Assembly: GCA_963716085.1 (NCBI GenBank)
Contig: OY970288.1
Span: forward strand, 2,666,001-2,730,000
DNA from: Persicitalea sp963716085
Lineage (GTDB): Bacteria > Bacteroidota > Bacteroidia > Cytophagales > Spirosomataceae
Direction of reading: 5' to 3'
Length of the DNA stretch: 64,000 bases
Shown: positions 25,073 through 33,635 of the stretch, in pieces
Layout of the letters: the number at the start of each line of letters is the position of its first letter
Position numbering within the stretch: the stretch's first letter is position 1
The notes under the pieces: generated by a model
Database searches by the model: none
What the model saw: only the letters and a program-made list of their open reading frames with translations
Told to the model about the DNA's origin: nothing
Program-made: the position numbers and the translations under genes

Positions 25073-26302
25073 TTGCGCATTATTATTATCGGTGGCGGTG
25101 CCGCCGGCTTCATGGCCGCGATAACAGTGGCTGAAAACAGTCCGGATTCAGAAGTTATTATCCTGGAAAAAAATCGAACGGTGTTAAATAAAGTTCGGAT
25201 TTCAGGGGGAGGTCGATGCAACGTAACGCACGCTTGTTTCGATAACAGGTTGTTGGTCAAGAACTACCCAAGGGGTGAGCGGTTTCTCAAACGGCTCCTA
25301 CCCCACTTCGATGCGCAGTCCACGGTAGACTGGTTTGCCGCCCGTGGGGTCGAGCTAAAAACGGAGGAAGATGGCCGGATGTTTCCTGTCAGCAACGCAT
25401 CGGAGACCATTGTCGACTGCTTTTTGCGTGAGGCAAAAAAAAACAGGGTGCAAATCAGGACCAGTACCTCGGTCAAGTCTTTTCATTACGCTACGGGTGG
25501 TGGAGGTTTCATTATAAATTTGTCCGATGGCGAATCGCTCAGCGCGGATTGTCTCCTCATTGCGTCGGGAGGACACCCCAAACGCGAAGGTTTCGACTGG
25601 CTGACCGAGAACCACAACCACGAAGTAGAGAATCCGGTACCTTCGTTGTTTACTTTCAACGCGCCTGGCAACTATCTCCTGCCTCTATCGGGTGTTTCGG
25701 TACAGGATGTACGGGTCAAGATTTTGGGTACCAAGCTGGAATGGCGCGGACCACTGCTCATCACGCACTGGGGTTTCAGCGGACCGGCGGTGTTGAAATT
25801 ATCTGCCTGGGGAGCAAAACTATTGGCCACAAACAATTATCAATTCTCTTGTCGCATCGACTGGGTACCTGAATACTCCGAAGGGCAGGTTCGAGACTTG
25901 TTATTGCAAGAAAAAAATACCAATCCCAAGCAAATGCTAGCCACTCATGCTCGTTTTGCCTTGCCGCTGCGTCTTTGGCGGTCTTTTCTGGAAAATTCCG
26001 AAATTGGGTCGACGGTTCGTTGGCTGGATCTATCGAACAAATCGCTCAATAGACTGGTCAACCACCTAACCAACAGTCAATTTGAGATCAGAGGCAAAAC
26101 TACCTACAAAGAGGAGTTTGTTACGGCGGGAGGGATAGCACTATCGGAAATAAATCAGGCTACTTTGGAAAGTATCCGGGTTCCGGGATTGTTTTTTGCC
26201 GGTGAGGTATTGGACGTGGACGGCATAACGGGTGGCTTCAATTTTCAAAATGCCTGGACAACTGGCTATATTGCGGGAAAAAACATTCTTGATACCCTAT
26301 GA
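25073..26302 (+). CDS. HI0933/BaiN-family flavoprotein (NAD(P)/FAD-dependent oxidoreductase)
   Basis: This 409-residue protein starts at a TTG, so the dinucleotide fold begins at once (RIIIIGGGAAGFMAAITVAE). Other family marks are LNKVRISGGGRCNVTHA at about 43-59 and, near the C-terminus, GLFFAGEVLDVDGITGGFNF followed by NAWTTGYIAG for FAD binding. Members of the family have been linked to bile-acid side-chain reduction (BaiN) and other reductions, but most are uncharacterised. Its stop overlaps the start of the nucleoside phosphorylase gene by 4 bases, so the two are translationally coupled. Confidence 0.9.
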   Translation: MRIIIIGGGAAGFMAAITVAENSPDSEVIILEKNRTVLNKVRISGGGRCNVTHACFDNRLLVKNYPRGERFLKRLLPHFDAQSTVDWFAARGVELKTEEDGRMFPVSNASETIVDCFLREAKKNRVQIRTSTSVKSFHYATGGGGFIINLSDGESLSADCLLIASGGHPKREGFDWLTENHNHEVENPVPSLFTFNAPGNYLLPLSGVSVQDVRVKILGTKLEWRGPLLITHWGFSGPAVLKLSAWGAKLLATNNYQFSCRIDWVPEYSEGQVRDLLLQEKNTNPKQMLATHARFALPLRLWRSFLENSEIGSTVRWLDLSNKSLNRLVNHLTNSQFEIRGKTTYKEEFVTAGGIALSEINQATLESIRVPGLFFAGEVLDVDGITGGFNFQNAWTTGYIAGKNILDTL

Positions 26303-27120
26303 CCTATAAGAAAATACAGGAGACCGCCGAATTTTTACAAAAGCTTACCGGAGGCTTTGCTCCCGAAATCGGGATCATACTGGGTACCGGGCTTGGTTCG
26401 CTGGTAAATGACATTGTGGTAGAACACGAGGTTCCCTACGCCGACATACCAAATTTTCCGGTATCGACCGTTGAGTTTCACTCCGGAAAATTATTTTTTG
26501 GTACATTATCTGGTAAAGAAGTGGTGTGTATGCAGGGCCGCTTTCACTACTACGAGGGATACAGTATGCAGCAAGTTGCCTTTCCGGTGCGTGTAATGAA
26601 ACTTTTGGGTGTTCAGACCCTGATGGTATCCAACGCTGCGGGCGGGATGAACGACCTTTACAAGTTGAGTGATTTGATGATTATTAAGGATCACATCAGC
26701 CTTTTTCTTCCCGATAACCCCCTGACTGGGCCAAACCTCGATGAACTCGGCGACCGCTTCCCGGACATGTGCGATCCATACGATCCCTCACTGGTGTCGA
26801 TGGCCCTGGGCATCGCGCGGGAAAAGGAACTGAGCGTCCACGCCGGCGTTTATGTCAGCGTCCCGGGTCCGCACCTGGAAACCAGGGCCGAGTACCGCAT
26901 GCTGCGTATGCTTGGGGCCGACGCGGTGGGAATGAGTACGGTGCCCGAGATTTTGGCAGCCCGACAAATGAATATGCGCTGTTTTGGCTTGTCGGTCATC
27001 ACGGATATGGGTATTCCTGAAAAGCTGGAAAAAGCGGATATTCAAAAAATAATTGCCGCAGCCAAAATGGCCGAGCCAAATATGACCCTGATTATAAAGG
27101 ATATGATTGGACAGCTATAA
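26299..27120 (+). CDS. punA: Purine nucleoside phosphorylase
   Basis: At 273 residues it matches the trimeric (mammalian-type) purine nucleoside phosphorylases. GIILGTGLGSLV (about 25-36) forms the phosphate loop, CMQGRFHYYEGYSMQQVAFP carries phosphate- and ribose-binding residues, VSNAAGGMN lies at the base site, and the C-terminal VITDMGIPEKLEK contributes to purine contacts. It converts inosine/guanosine plus phosphate to base and ribose-1-phosphate for salvage. Translation is coupled to the upstream flavoprotein gene. Confidence 0.95.
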   Translation: MTYKKIQETAEFLQKLTGGFAPEIGIILGTGLGSLVNDIVVEHEVPYADIPNFPVSTVEFHSGKLFFGTLSGKEVVCMQGRFHYYEGYSMQQVAFPVRVMKLLGVQTLMVSNAAGGMNDLYKLSDLMIIKDHISLFLPDNPLTGPNLDELGDRFPDMCDPYDPSLVSMALGIAREKELSVHAGVYVSVPGPHLETRAEYRMLRMLGADAVGMSTVPEILAARQMNMRCFGLSVITDMGIPEKLEKADIQKIIAAAKMAEPNMTLIIKDMIGQL

Positions 27121-27138
27121 TTCAAAAGAAAGAATACT

Positions 27139-27966
27139 ATGAAATTACGGAAACAATATCTTCATCTCGTTATTGTAGCCATTTTAGCCTTAGGTTGCCA
27201 AAAGACACAAGATTCAAATCCCCCAGTGGAGGCACCCGAAGGGATGGTATATGTCCCTGCGGGAAAAACTGAGGAAGGAGAAGAGATAACCGCGTTCTTC
27301 ATCGACAAGACGCCCGTCACCGTGGCCGAATTCGATGCGTTTGTTCAAGCCACTAACTTTGTCACTCAGGCTGATAAATTTGGTGATGCCGGGGTTTTCG
27401 ACGAGAAAACGGGAACTTGGTCATTGGTCAAAGGGGCGAATTATTTGCATCCTTACGGCCTGGATGGCCCTGAAGCTCAGATGGATCACCCGGTAACCCA
27501 AGTGTCGTGGAACGACGCTACGGAATATTGCAAATGGGCGGGCAAGCGTATCCCCAGTCCAGAAGAATGGTTTTTGGCGGCGCGCTACGGTCTGGAGGAA
27601 GATGAGATATATTCTTGGGGGGGTGAGAACTGGATTCAAGAGGGTGAGTATAAAGCCAATTTTTGGCAAGGCAGTTTTCCGACTTTTAACACCGTAGCGG
27701 ATGGCTTCGCCCAAACCTCGCCCGTGGGCAAATTTGGCGTCAATAAACTGGGCATGGCCGACATGGGTGGCAACGTGTGGCAATGGACGACCAAATGGAA
27801 AGACGCTTCGGTAACGGATGAGACGGGCGAAAAAATACAGGTAGGAGGTTCCTACCTGTGTGATCCGGCCGTTTGCCACGGCTTCAAAATCGGGAATACG
27901 GCTTCTTCAACCACCGAAACAAGTTTGTGCCACGTGGGATTCCGCTGTGTAAGAGATGTCAACTAA
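27139..27966 (+). CDS. Formylglycine-generating-enzyme-like (SUMF1 domain) lipoprotein
   Basis: This 275-residue protein has a signal peptide with lipobox LALGC (Cys20), so it is exported and lipid-anchored. The SUMF1/FGE domain covers about 33-273: MVYVPAGK, FFIDKTPVTVAEFDAFV, HPVTQVSWNDATEYCKWAGK, MADMGGNVWQWT and the end CHVGFRCVRD. The two cysteines equivalent to the FGE copper-binding/catalytic pair are kept (Cys241 and Cys246 in GGSYLCDPAVC), although neighbours differ from true FGE (aspartate after the first cysteine). FGE converts a sulfatase cysteine to formylglycine; many bacterial relatives have other or structural roles. No sulfatase gene is nearby. It overlaps the convergent downstream gene by 8 bases. 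Confidence 0.85.
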   Translation: MKLRKQYLHLVIVAILALGCQKTQDSNPPVEAPEGMVYVPAGKTEEGEEITAFFIDKTPVTVAEFDAFVQATNFVTQADKFGDAGVFDEKTGTWSLVKGANYLHPYGLDGPEAQMDHPVTQVSWNDATEYCKWAGKRIPSPEEWFLAARYGLEEDEIYSWGGENWIQEGEYKANFWQGSFPTFNTVADGFAQTSPVGKFGVNKLGMADMGGNVWQWTTKWKDASVTDETGEKIQVGGSYLCDPAVCHGFKIGNTASSTTETSLCHVGFRCVRDVN

Positions 27967-28315
27967 TCTTCACTACCTCGGCGGGAATATTGTTTTGGCT
28001 AATCACATCGCGCGTGTATCGCACATGACCGCGTGGGGCCATCAAGTACAGTTTACCGCCTTTCATGCTTGCGAGTTCGCTCAATAGCTTCCATTTAGAG
28101 ATATCCCGCATCATCTTATCATTTTTAAGGGAAACTTCCAGGTAATGCTTATTGAACATGTTTACACCCGTTACATCGGGGGTAAAAACCTGATTGTCCT
28201 GTGTACGTTCGTACGCTTTCGGCGTATCGAAACCTTCAATGTTGGCTTTTATTTCTTTAAAACCGTGGGATTGTGCCCATTTGACTACGCTTTCGATGAA
28301 TCCGTCTTTTTCCAT
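27959..28315 (-). CDS. Small hypothetical protein, possible PD-(D/E)XK nuclease-like fold
   Basis: The 118-residue product is soluble and has no signal peptide. It contains FTPDVTG at about 43-49 and, 15 residues on, YLEVSLKNDKMMRD, which together resemble the D...ExK core of restriction-endonuclease-like folds. The rest (SKWKLLSELASMKGGKLYLM) would be a helix and a strand. I do not recognise the family, and the nuclease idea rests on a short motif only. It stands alone and its last 8 bases overlap the SUMF1 gene on the other strand. Confidence 0.6.
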   Translation of the reverse strand: MEKDGFIESVVKWAQSHGFKEIKANIEGFDTPKAYERTQDNQVFTPDVTGVNMFNKHYLEVSLKNDKMMRDISKWKLLSELASMKGGKLYLMAPRGHVRYTRDVISQNNIPAEVVKIS

Positions 28316-28504
28316 GTAGACATAAAATTATGCGCTCTCCTGGCTAATTGAGAAAGCGATGTGAATAGATAAATCTGTAAATGTGAGGCTTCTTTTGAAG
28401 AAAACTACTGAAGCAAATTCAGTAATTACGCAAGATAGCCATAAAACCCTGTAAATGCAATTACAACGACCATTTGTATACGAATGCCGTATCGTTTGAG
28501 CCAC

Positions 28505-29413
28505 TTACTTCCCCACAACCCGCTTCTCAATCAGCACAGCGTGCTCTGAGGGTTGAATGTGTGTACCATCTGAATTGGCGTATACTTTGGTGAATTCAGC
28601 ACCAAAGTACAGAATAATTGAGGAGTAGTACACCCAAGTCAACAGAATAATGATGGATGCCGAAGCTCCATAAGTCGCGCCGAGATCTGACTGCCCAATG
28701 TAGAAGCTGATTCCGAACTTTCCAATTCCAAATAAGAGGGCAGTAAAAGCGGCTCCGACGAAACACTCTTTCCAGCGAATCTTTCCATCAGGTAGAACTT
28801 TGAAAATAACGGCAAAAAGGGTGGTGATTACCAGCAATGTGATGGCAAGGTTGACTACGTAGAATATGACAACCGATGCCTCTGAAAAGTACTTCTCCAG
28901 TTCGGTACTCAGCAGATCAACCAGGGCATTGACTCCCAGAGACACAATGAGCAAAAAACCCAGTGTCAGAATAATTGAAAAGGATAAAATTCTAGTTTTC
29001 AAATATTTCAGCCACCCTTTATCGGGTCGCGCCTCGATGGACCAAATGTAATTTATGGAACTCTGAATTTCGGCAAACACCCCGGTAGCACCGACCAACA
29101 ACGTACCGATGCCGATGGCTGCCGCCACTCCTGATTTGTCGGAGAGACTGGCGTTTTTGAGGATTTCCTGTAATTGAGTGGCGGCTTCCGCGCCAACCAA
29201 ACCATTGATTTGACTAAAAACCTGTCCCTCGATTGCCTCTTTGCCCAAAAAGATGCTTAGCACCGAAATCATCACCAGCAACATGGGAGCCAGCGAAAAT
29301 ATGGTATAATAGGAGAGCGCAGCGCTCAATTTCAAGCCCTGGTCATCCATGAACTCGCCACCCGCTTGCTTGATGATATTAAAATACTTCTTAATTGGTT
29401 CCGGTATAGTCAT
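28505..29413 (-). CDS. YihY/BrkB family inner-membrane protein
   Basis: This 302-residue protein has about six hydrophobic segments and the family hallmarks DQGLKLSAALSYYTIFSLAP near 21-40 and, near 240-265, GATYGASASIIILLTWVYYS then IILYFGAEFTKVYA. The family was once labelled ribonuclease BN in error; its true role is unknown, possibly transport. It lies 30 bases after a TPR gene on the same strand and is probably in the same transcript. Confidence 0.92.
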   Translation of the reverse strand: MTIPEPIKKYFNIIKQAGGEFMDDQGLKLSAALSYYTIFSLAPMLLVMISVLSIFLGKEAIEGQVFSQINGLVGAEAATQLQEILKNASLSDKSGVAAAIGIGTLLVGATGVFAEIQSSINYIWSIEARPDKGWLKYLKTRILSFSIILTLGFLLIVSLGVNALVDLLSTELEKYFSEASVVIFYVVNLAITLLVITTLFAVIFKVLPDGKIRWKECFVGAAFTALLFGIGKFGISFYIGQSDLGATYGASASIIILLTWVYYSSIILYFGAEFTKVYANSDGTHIQPSEHAVLIEKRVVGK

Positions 29414-29443
29414 ATTGTATGGAAAATGTTTGTTAGTGATTGC

Positions 29444-29773
29444 TTACCAGTCCGATCGATCATCCTGGAAGCTGCGGTAGGCACGGGTTAATTCTATTTC
29501 TGCTTTGTTGTTACGCTGTTCCTGAGCAAGCTGTATGCCTTGACTATAAATGTTTTCTGCCCTTTCAACTTCCTCCAAATTCCCAAAAAACTGTGCCGCG
29601 TGGTAGTAGGTGGGCAAATATTTGGGGTGATTCGCTAGTAACTCATCATACATACTAGACGCTTTATCCATATCGAACTTTTGGTACTCTAGGGCTAGCG
29701 CGTAAAGATTGAATGGGTCATTAGGATCCTCCTCGTAAAAATCTAACAACTTTTTGAGGAACATTGTATTCAT
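29444..29773 (-). CDS. Small tetratricopeptide-repeat protein
   Basis: A 109-residue helical protein with two to three TPR-like units: NDPFNLYALALEYQKFD, ASSMYDELLANHPKYLPTYY and NLEEVERAENIYSQGIQLAQ. It has no signal peptide and so is probably a cytoplasmic scaffold. A second ATG three codons downstream is an equally possible start. The BrkB-family gene follows it, and the divergent etfB gene starts about 100 bases away. Confidence 0.8.
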   Translation of the reverse strand: MNTMFLKKLLDFYEEDPNDPFNLYALALEYQKFDMDKASSMYDELLANHPKYLPTYYHAAQFFGNLEEVERAENIYSQGIQLAQEQRNNKAEIELTRAYRSFQDDRSDW

Positions 29774-29873
29774 ATAAAAGTGTTATGCTTGCATACTAAT
29801 ATTTAATTTCCGTATATTCGCATCCGTATCGCTTTTGATTGAAAAAGTGCTTTAAATCTTTCCCTAGAGAATC

Positions 29874-30611
29874 ATGAAAATACTCGTTTGTATCACCTCC
29901 GTGCCGGACACAACGGCGAAGATAAGCTTTACGGAGGATAACACGCAATTTAATAAATCGGGCGTCCAGTTTATCATTGGCCCCTACGATGATTACGCCT
30001 TAGCCCGCGCTGTGGAACTCAAGGAACAGCACAGCGCTAGCTTGACCGTCCTGAATGTAGGCGGGAGCGACAGTGATACCCAAATCCGCAAAGCGTTGGC
30101 CATTGGGGCCGATGACGCCATCCGCATCGATACTGAACCGTCCGATTCTTATTTTGTTGCCGCTCAAATCGCTCACGTGGCCGAACAGAATTCGTACGAC
30201 CTCATCATGATGGGACGCGAATCAATTGACTTTAACAGTGGCGTAGTTCACGGACTCGTCGGAGAGATGCTGGGCATTCCCTCCTATTCACCTGTCATGA
30301 AACTCGAAATTGCCGAAGGCAAAGCTGAGTTCGCCCGGGAAATCGATGGGGGTAAGGAGTACCTCGAAGCGCCTCTACCGCTGGTTCTGGGCTGTCAAGA
30401 GCCAATCGCCGAGTGGAAGATTCCGAACATGCGAGGTATCATGACCGCTCGCTCCAAGCCACTGAATGTCGTGGAAGCCACCCCGCTCGATGATATGACG
30501 ATTCTGAAAAAATACACCCTGCCCGCTCCCAAGGGGGAATGCAAAATGATCCCAGCCGAAGACGCCGAACAACTCATAGCGCTGCTGCGGACGGAGGCGA
30601 AGGTTTTATAA
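29874..30611 (+). CDS. etfB: Electron transfer flavoprotein subunit beta
   Basis: A 245-residue ETF beta subunit. MKILVCITSVPDTTAKISF opens the AMP-binding domain, NVGGSDSDTQIRKALAIGADDAIRI is the conserved middle, and LIMMGRESIDFNSGVVHGLV with MLGIPSY is the ETF-beta signature region. With the alpha subunit it carries electrons from acyl-CoA dehydrogenases (such as the one at 12779-13939) to the quinone pool. A repeat-rich 82-base spacer separates it from etfA. Confidence 0.95.
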   Translation: MKILVCITSVPDTTAKISFTEDNTQFNKSGVQFIIGPYDDYALARAVELKEQHSASLTVLNVGGSDSDTQIRKALAIGADDAIRIDTEPSDSYFVAAQIAHVAEQNSYDLIMMGRESIDFNSGVVHGLVGEMLGIPSYSPVMKLEIAEGKAEFAREIDGGKEYLEAPLPLVLGCQEPIAEWKIPNMRGIMTARSKPLNVVEATPLDDMTILKKYTLPAPKGECKMIPAEDAEQLIALLRTEAKVL

Positions 30612-30690
30612 TGATGAATGATGAGTGACGAGTGATGAATGTTTTCTCTCGCTCCACTCATCATTCATAATTCATCACTCATTACTTAAA
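30612..30690. repeat. Intergenic inverted repeat of the ATGAATGATGAGTG type between etfB and etfA
   Basis: Left arms ATGAATGATGAGTG (near 30614-30627) and GAGTGATGAAT (30630-30640) have exact complements to the right (CACTCATCATTCAT from 30656, ATTCATCACTC from about 30670). The stretch fills nearly the whole spacer and ends just before the etfA start. The units resemble two other spacers in the window (33363-33419, 52547-52636). Confidence 0.8.
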
Positions 30691-30693
30691 AAA

Positions 30694-31658
30694 ATGTCTG
30701 TCTTAATATTTGTAGAACTCGATAACGGCACCATCAAAAAATCTTCGTTGGAAGCCATTTATTACGGGGCAAAAGTTGCCGAAAGCACCCAAACCTCCGC
30801 CACAGTGCTGGCGATAGGCCCCGCCAATGCGGATGCTTTGCAGCTTGCCGGGAGATATGGCGCGAAGAAAGTCCTTCACGCCGCCGACGAAAAGCTTACC
30901 CATGAAAATAGCCTGGCTTACGCCGACGTGCTGACCCAGGCTGTCGAACGGGAGGGCAGCAAAATCGTCATCATGGCCAAGACTGGACTAGGCGATGCCG
31001 TGGCGGCCCGTGCCGCCGCCAAGCTCAAAGCCGCCATCGTATCGGGCGTGACCGAGTTGCCTGATACAAGTTCGGGTTTTACCGTTACCAGGGCAATTTA
31101 TACGGGCAAAGCCTTCGCTACCGTGGAACTGAATTCTGATATTAAAATGCTGGTGGTTCGTAAAAACGCGGTGGAGGCAGCAGAAGCTGACGGCGTAGCC
31201 AGCGTGGAGGCGTTCTCCCCACCCTGCGCGATGCCGATTTTGTGGCCACTGTCAAGAATGTGGAGAAGGCCAGCTCGGAACTGTCGCTTACCGACGCTGA
31301 CGTCATCGTATCGGGCGGACGCGGGATGAAAGGGCCCGACCATTGGGATCCACTGCTGGATCTAGCAAAAACTTTAGGTGCAGCCACGGGATGTTCCAAA
31401 CCGGTGTCCGACCTCGATTGGCGCCCTCATCACGAACACATCGGGCAGACGGGCATCAAGGTCGCCCCGAACCTCTACATTGCCTGCGGTATTTCGGGAG
31501 CGATCCAGCATTTGGCTGGGGTCAATGGATCAAAATGCATTGTGGTCATTAACAAAGATCCCGAAGCACCGTTTTTCAAAGCCGCCGACTATGGCATCGT
31601 TGGCGATGTGTTCGACGTTCTGCCGCGCCTGACCAAGGCCGTGGAAGCCGCCAAATAA
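30694..31658 (+). CDS. etfA: Electron transfer flavoprotein subunit alpha (frameshifted)
   Basis: Two frames together encode ETF alpha. The first starts at ATG 30694 (MSVLIFVELDNGTIKKSSLE) and follows the family until VASVEAFSP, then loses it and stops at 31329. The second resumes the family with TLRDADFVATVKNVEKASSE and contains the FAD-binding signatures VSGGRGMKGPDHW, APNLYIACGISGAIQH and VVINKDPEAPFF. Adding one base at the C4 run (31217-31220) joins them into about 321 residues, the usual length. Without it, the FAD-binding domain would be lost and ETF would not work. A sequence error is likely, given that etfB is intact. Confidence 0.9.
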
Positions 31659-31677
31659 GCGCACAAACTTAAATTCG

Positions 31678-31715
31678 ACCCGCCCGGCATTTTTTAATGC
31701 AGGGCGGGTTTTCTA
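31678..31715 (+). terminator. Terminator of the etf operon
   Basis: ACCCGCCC (31678-31685) pairs with GGGCGGGT (31702-31709), and the inner GCATT/AATGC extends the stem around a T4 loop. A T-rich tail follows. It overlaps TATTTTTG at 31714-31721, a possible -7 box for the downstream gene. Confidence 0.85.
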
Positions 31716-31790
31716 TTTTTGCGTTTTTTATTTCTTAGGCGGAAAACTTACATCCACGCTCGTTTTTCTACCCTACCTCAATTTTGACAA

Positions 31791-32390
31791 GTGAAAAAAA
31801 TTAAATTAGAAATATTGGGCCTTTCGCCCAGCCAATCACAGACCGGTTCTTTCGCCTTGGTGCTTGGTGAAGAATTGGGCAATCGGCGGCTTCCAATCAT
31901 CATCGGCGTGTTCGAGGCGCAGGCCATCGCGGTTCAAATCGAGAACATTGTCCCCAACCGTCCCATGACGCACGATCTTTTCAAGTCATTTGCCGAAGGA
32001 CTCAATTACACTTTGAAGGAAATTGTCATTTCTGACCTCAGTGAAGGGATTTTCTACGCTAAAATTGTGTGCGGCGATGAGCTACGGGAAGTTGAAATAG
32101 ATTCTCGCCCCTCCGATGCCATCGCCATCGGGCTTCGGTTCGACGTGCCCATCTTCACCTTCGAGTCCATACTATCGGAGGCGGGTATCGTGGCCAGTTC
32201 TTTGAGCGAAGAAGACGAGGCAGACGAGAACGAACTGGTCCGGGAGACCTTACGCACCAAAGGATCGTTCAACGAGCAAATCCGGGATATGTCAAACGAT
32301 GTGCTGCAAAAAATGCTCGATGAAGCGTTGGCGAAGGAAGAATACGAAAAAGCCGCCAAAATTCGTGACGAGCTGGAGAAGCGAAATTGA
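31791..32390 (+). CDS. Bifunctional nuclease family protein (DUF151 with UVR motif)
   Basis: This 199-residue protein starts at a GTG. Residues 1-135 form the DUF151/BFN domain: KIKLEILGLSPSQSQTGSFA, GEELGNRRLPIIIGVFEAQA and IDSRPSDAIAIGLRFDVPIF are all conserved. A C-terminal UVR-type helical hairpin follows (LDEALAKEEYEKAAKIRDEL). Plant and bacterial members have been reported to cut DNA and RNA, but the cellular role is not settled. It is widespread in Bacteroidota. Confidence 0.92.
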   Translation: MKKIKLEILGLSPSQSQTGSFALVLGEELGNRRLPIIIGVFEAQAIAVQIENIVPNRPMTHDLFKSFAEGLNYTLKEIVISDLSEGIFYAKIVCGDELREVEIDSRPSDAIAIGLRFDVPIFTFESILSEAGIVASSLSEEDEADENELVRETLRTKGSFNEQIRDMSNDVLQKMLDEALAKEEYEKAAKIRDELEKRN

Positions 32391-32446
32391 TTCGTTAAAA
32401 ATCGTTAAGCCTTACCCACTTCGAGAGGACGCTGAGTTTAAAACCC

Positions 32447-32454
32447 TAATTTTG
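32447..32454 (+). promoter_or_regulatory. -7 box ahead of ftsX
   Basis: TAATTTTG matches TAnnTTTG exactly and lies 29 bases before the ftsX start; no convincing -33 TTG is in place. Confidence 0.4.
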
Positions 32455-32483
32455 CAACCACTCGCCCACCGGTAATTGCCCCA

Positions 32484-33362
32484 ATGGCCAAGAAAAAGAA
32501 AATCGGGAGTTATCCCAATACCATGATCGTCATCAGCCTGACGGCCGCATTATTCCTGATTGGGTTTTGCGCCATGCTGGTAATTCAATCCAAAAAGCTG
32601 GTCTCGATCATCCGAGAGAACATCGACGTGAGCGTGTTTGTGGACAAAAACACTTCGGAGGCTGGCCGCGATTCGCTCCTGATGGAAGTGAGTCGAAAGC
32701 CCTACGTGCAGATGCTGGGCGACAGTGCCGACATCTCCTTCGTGTCGAAAGAAAAGGCCGCAGAGGAATTCATGGAAGGTACCAAAGAAGATTTTACGGC
32801 ATTTCTGGGCGAAAATCCTTTACGTGACAGTTACCGGGTGAAAGTGCAAGAGGACTACTTTGAAGAGAGCAAACTAAAAAGCATTCAGCAGGATCTTGAG
32901 AAGATAAACGGGGTCTACGAAGTAGTCTACCAGGAAGACTTGGCTGACGCCATAAATAAAAACATCACTAAATTATATATAGTCCTGGCTTCTTTTGCCC
33001 TGGTCATGCTAGTGATTATCGTTTTGCTAATAAACAATACGATAAAGCTAGCCATTTACTCTCAACGCTTTCTGATAAGAAGCATGCAGTTGGTAGGTGC
33101 CACGAATGGCTTCATCCAACGCCCTTTCCTGATGCGCGGTGCGACGCAAGGGATCGTGAGCGCGCTGATCGCGTCTTTTTTCTTAGTCATCCTGGAACAA
33201 GTTGCGGTTCGCAACGTAGAAGGAATGGCCCAATTGCAGGAGTACAATAAGCTAGCCTTCGTTTTAGTCATGCTCGTTGCACTTGGCATCCTCATCGGCG
33301 TTGTCAGCACAACGCAATCCTTGCATCGGTACCTCAAAATGTCACTTGACGAATTGTATTGA
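32484..33362 (+). CDS. ftsX: Cell division protein FtsX
   Basis: The 292-residue product has the FtsX layout: a basic N-terminus, a membrane segment at about 13-34, a periplasmic domain with VFVDKNTSEAGRDSLLMEVS and VYQEDLADAINKNITKLYIV, then three membrane segments from about 165 on. FtsX pairs with the ATPase FtsE to control peptidoglycan hydrolases at the division site; ftsE is not adjacent, as is usual in Bacteroidota. It opens a run of five genes on the same strand. Confidence 0.93.
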   Translation: MAKKKKIGSYPNTMIVISLTAALFLIGFCAMLVIQSKKLVSIIRENIDVSVFVDKNTSEAGRDSLLMEVSRKPYVQMLGDSADISFVSKEKAAEEFMEGTKEDFTAFLGENPLRDSYRVKVQEDYFEESKLKSIQQDLEKINGVYEVVYQEDLADAINKNITKLYIVLASFALVMLVIIVLLINNTIKLAIYSQRFLIRSMQLVGATNGFIQRPFLMRGATQGIVSALIASFFLVILEQVAVRNVEGMAQLQEYNKLAFVLVMLVALGILIGVVSTTQSLHRYLKMSLDELY

Positions 33363-33419
33363 ACGGCTGTCGGCTGTAGGCTGTAGGATAAAAAAAAATT
33401 CATCATTCATCATTAATAA
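33363..33419. repeat. Intergenic short tandem repeats between ftsX and the DUF3098 gene
   Basis: Three CGGCTGT/AGGCTGT units at 33363-33385 are followed by an A-run and two TTCATCA units reaching the next start codon. The TTCATCA units resemble the arms of the spacer at 30612-30690. Confidence 0.75.
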
Positions 33420-33635
33420 ATGTCTCCCAACAAAGATCACCTCCCCTTTCGCGCGTCCAATTATCGCTTTATGCTCATCGGCTTGGGCGTTATTCTGCTG
33501 GGTTTTGTCGTGATGAGTCTCGATACGGAAGAGTTTGGCTTCGGCGTGCTTGGCCTTACCGTTGGGCCGATTATCACCGTGGCGGGTTTCATCTTCGAGT
33601 TCTGGGCTATTCTGCGTAAACCAGTCAATCAATGA
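33420..33635 (+). CDS. DUF3098 small membrane protein
   Basis: A 71-residue protein with two membrane segments (YRFMLIGLGVILLGFVVMSL and a second from about 42 to 64). It matches the DUF3098 family of Bacteroidota, which is regularly found between ftsX and uppP, as here. A role in envelope growth or division is suggested by position only. Its stop overlaps the uppP start by 4 bases. Confidence 0.88.
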   Translation: MSPNKDHLPFRASNYRFMLIGLGVILLGFVVMSLDTEEFGFGVLGLTVGPIITVAGFIFEFWAILRKPVNQ

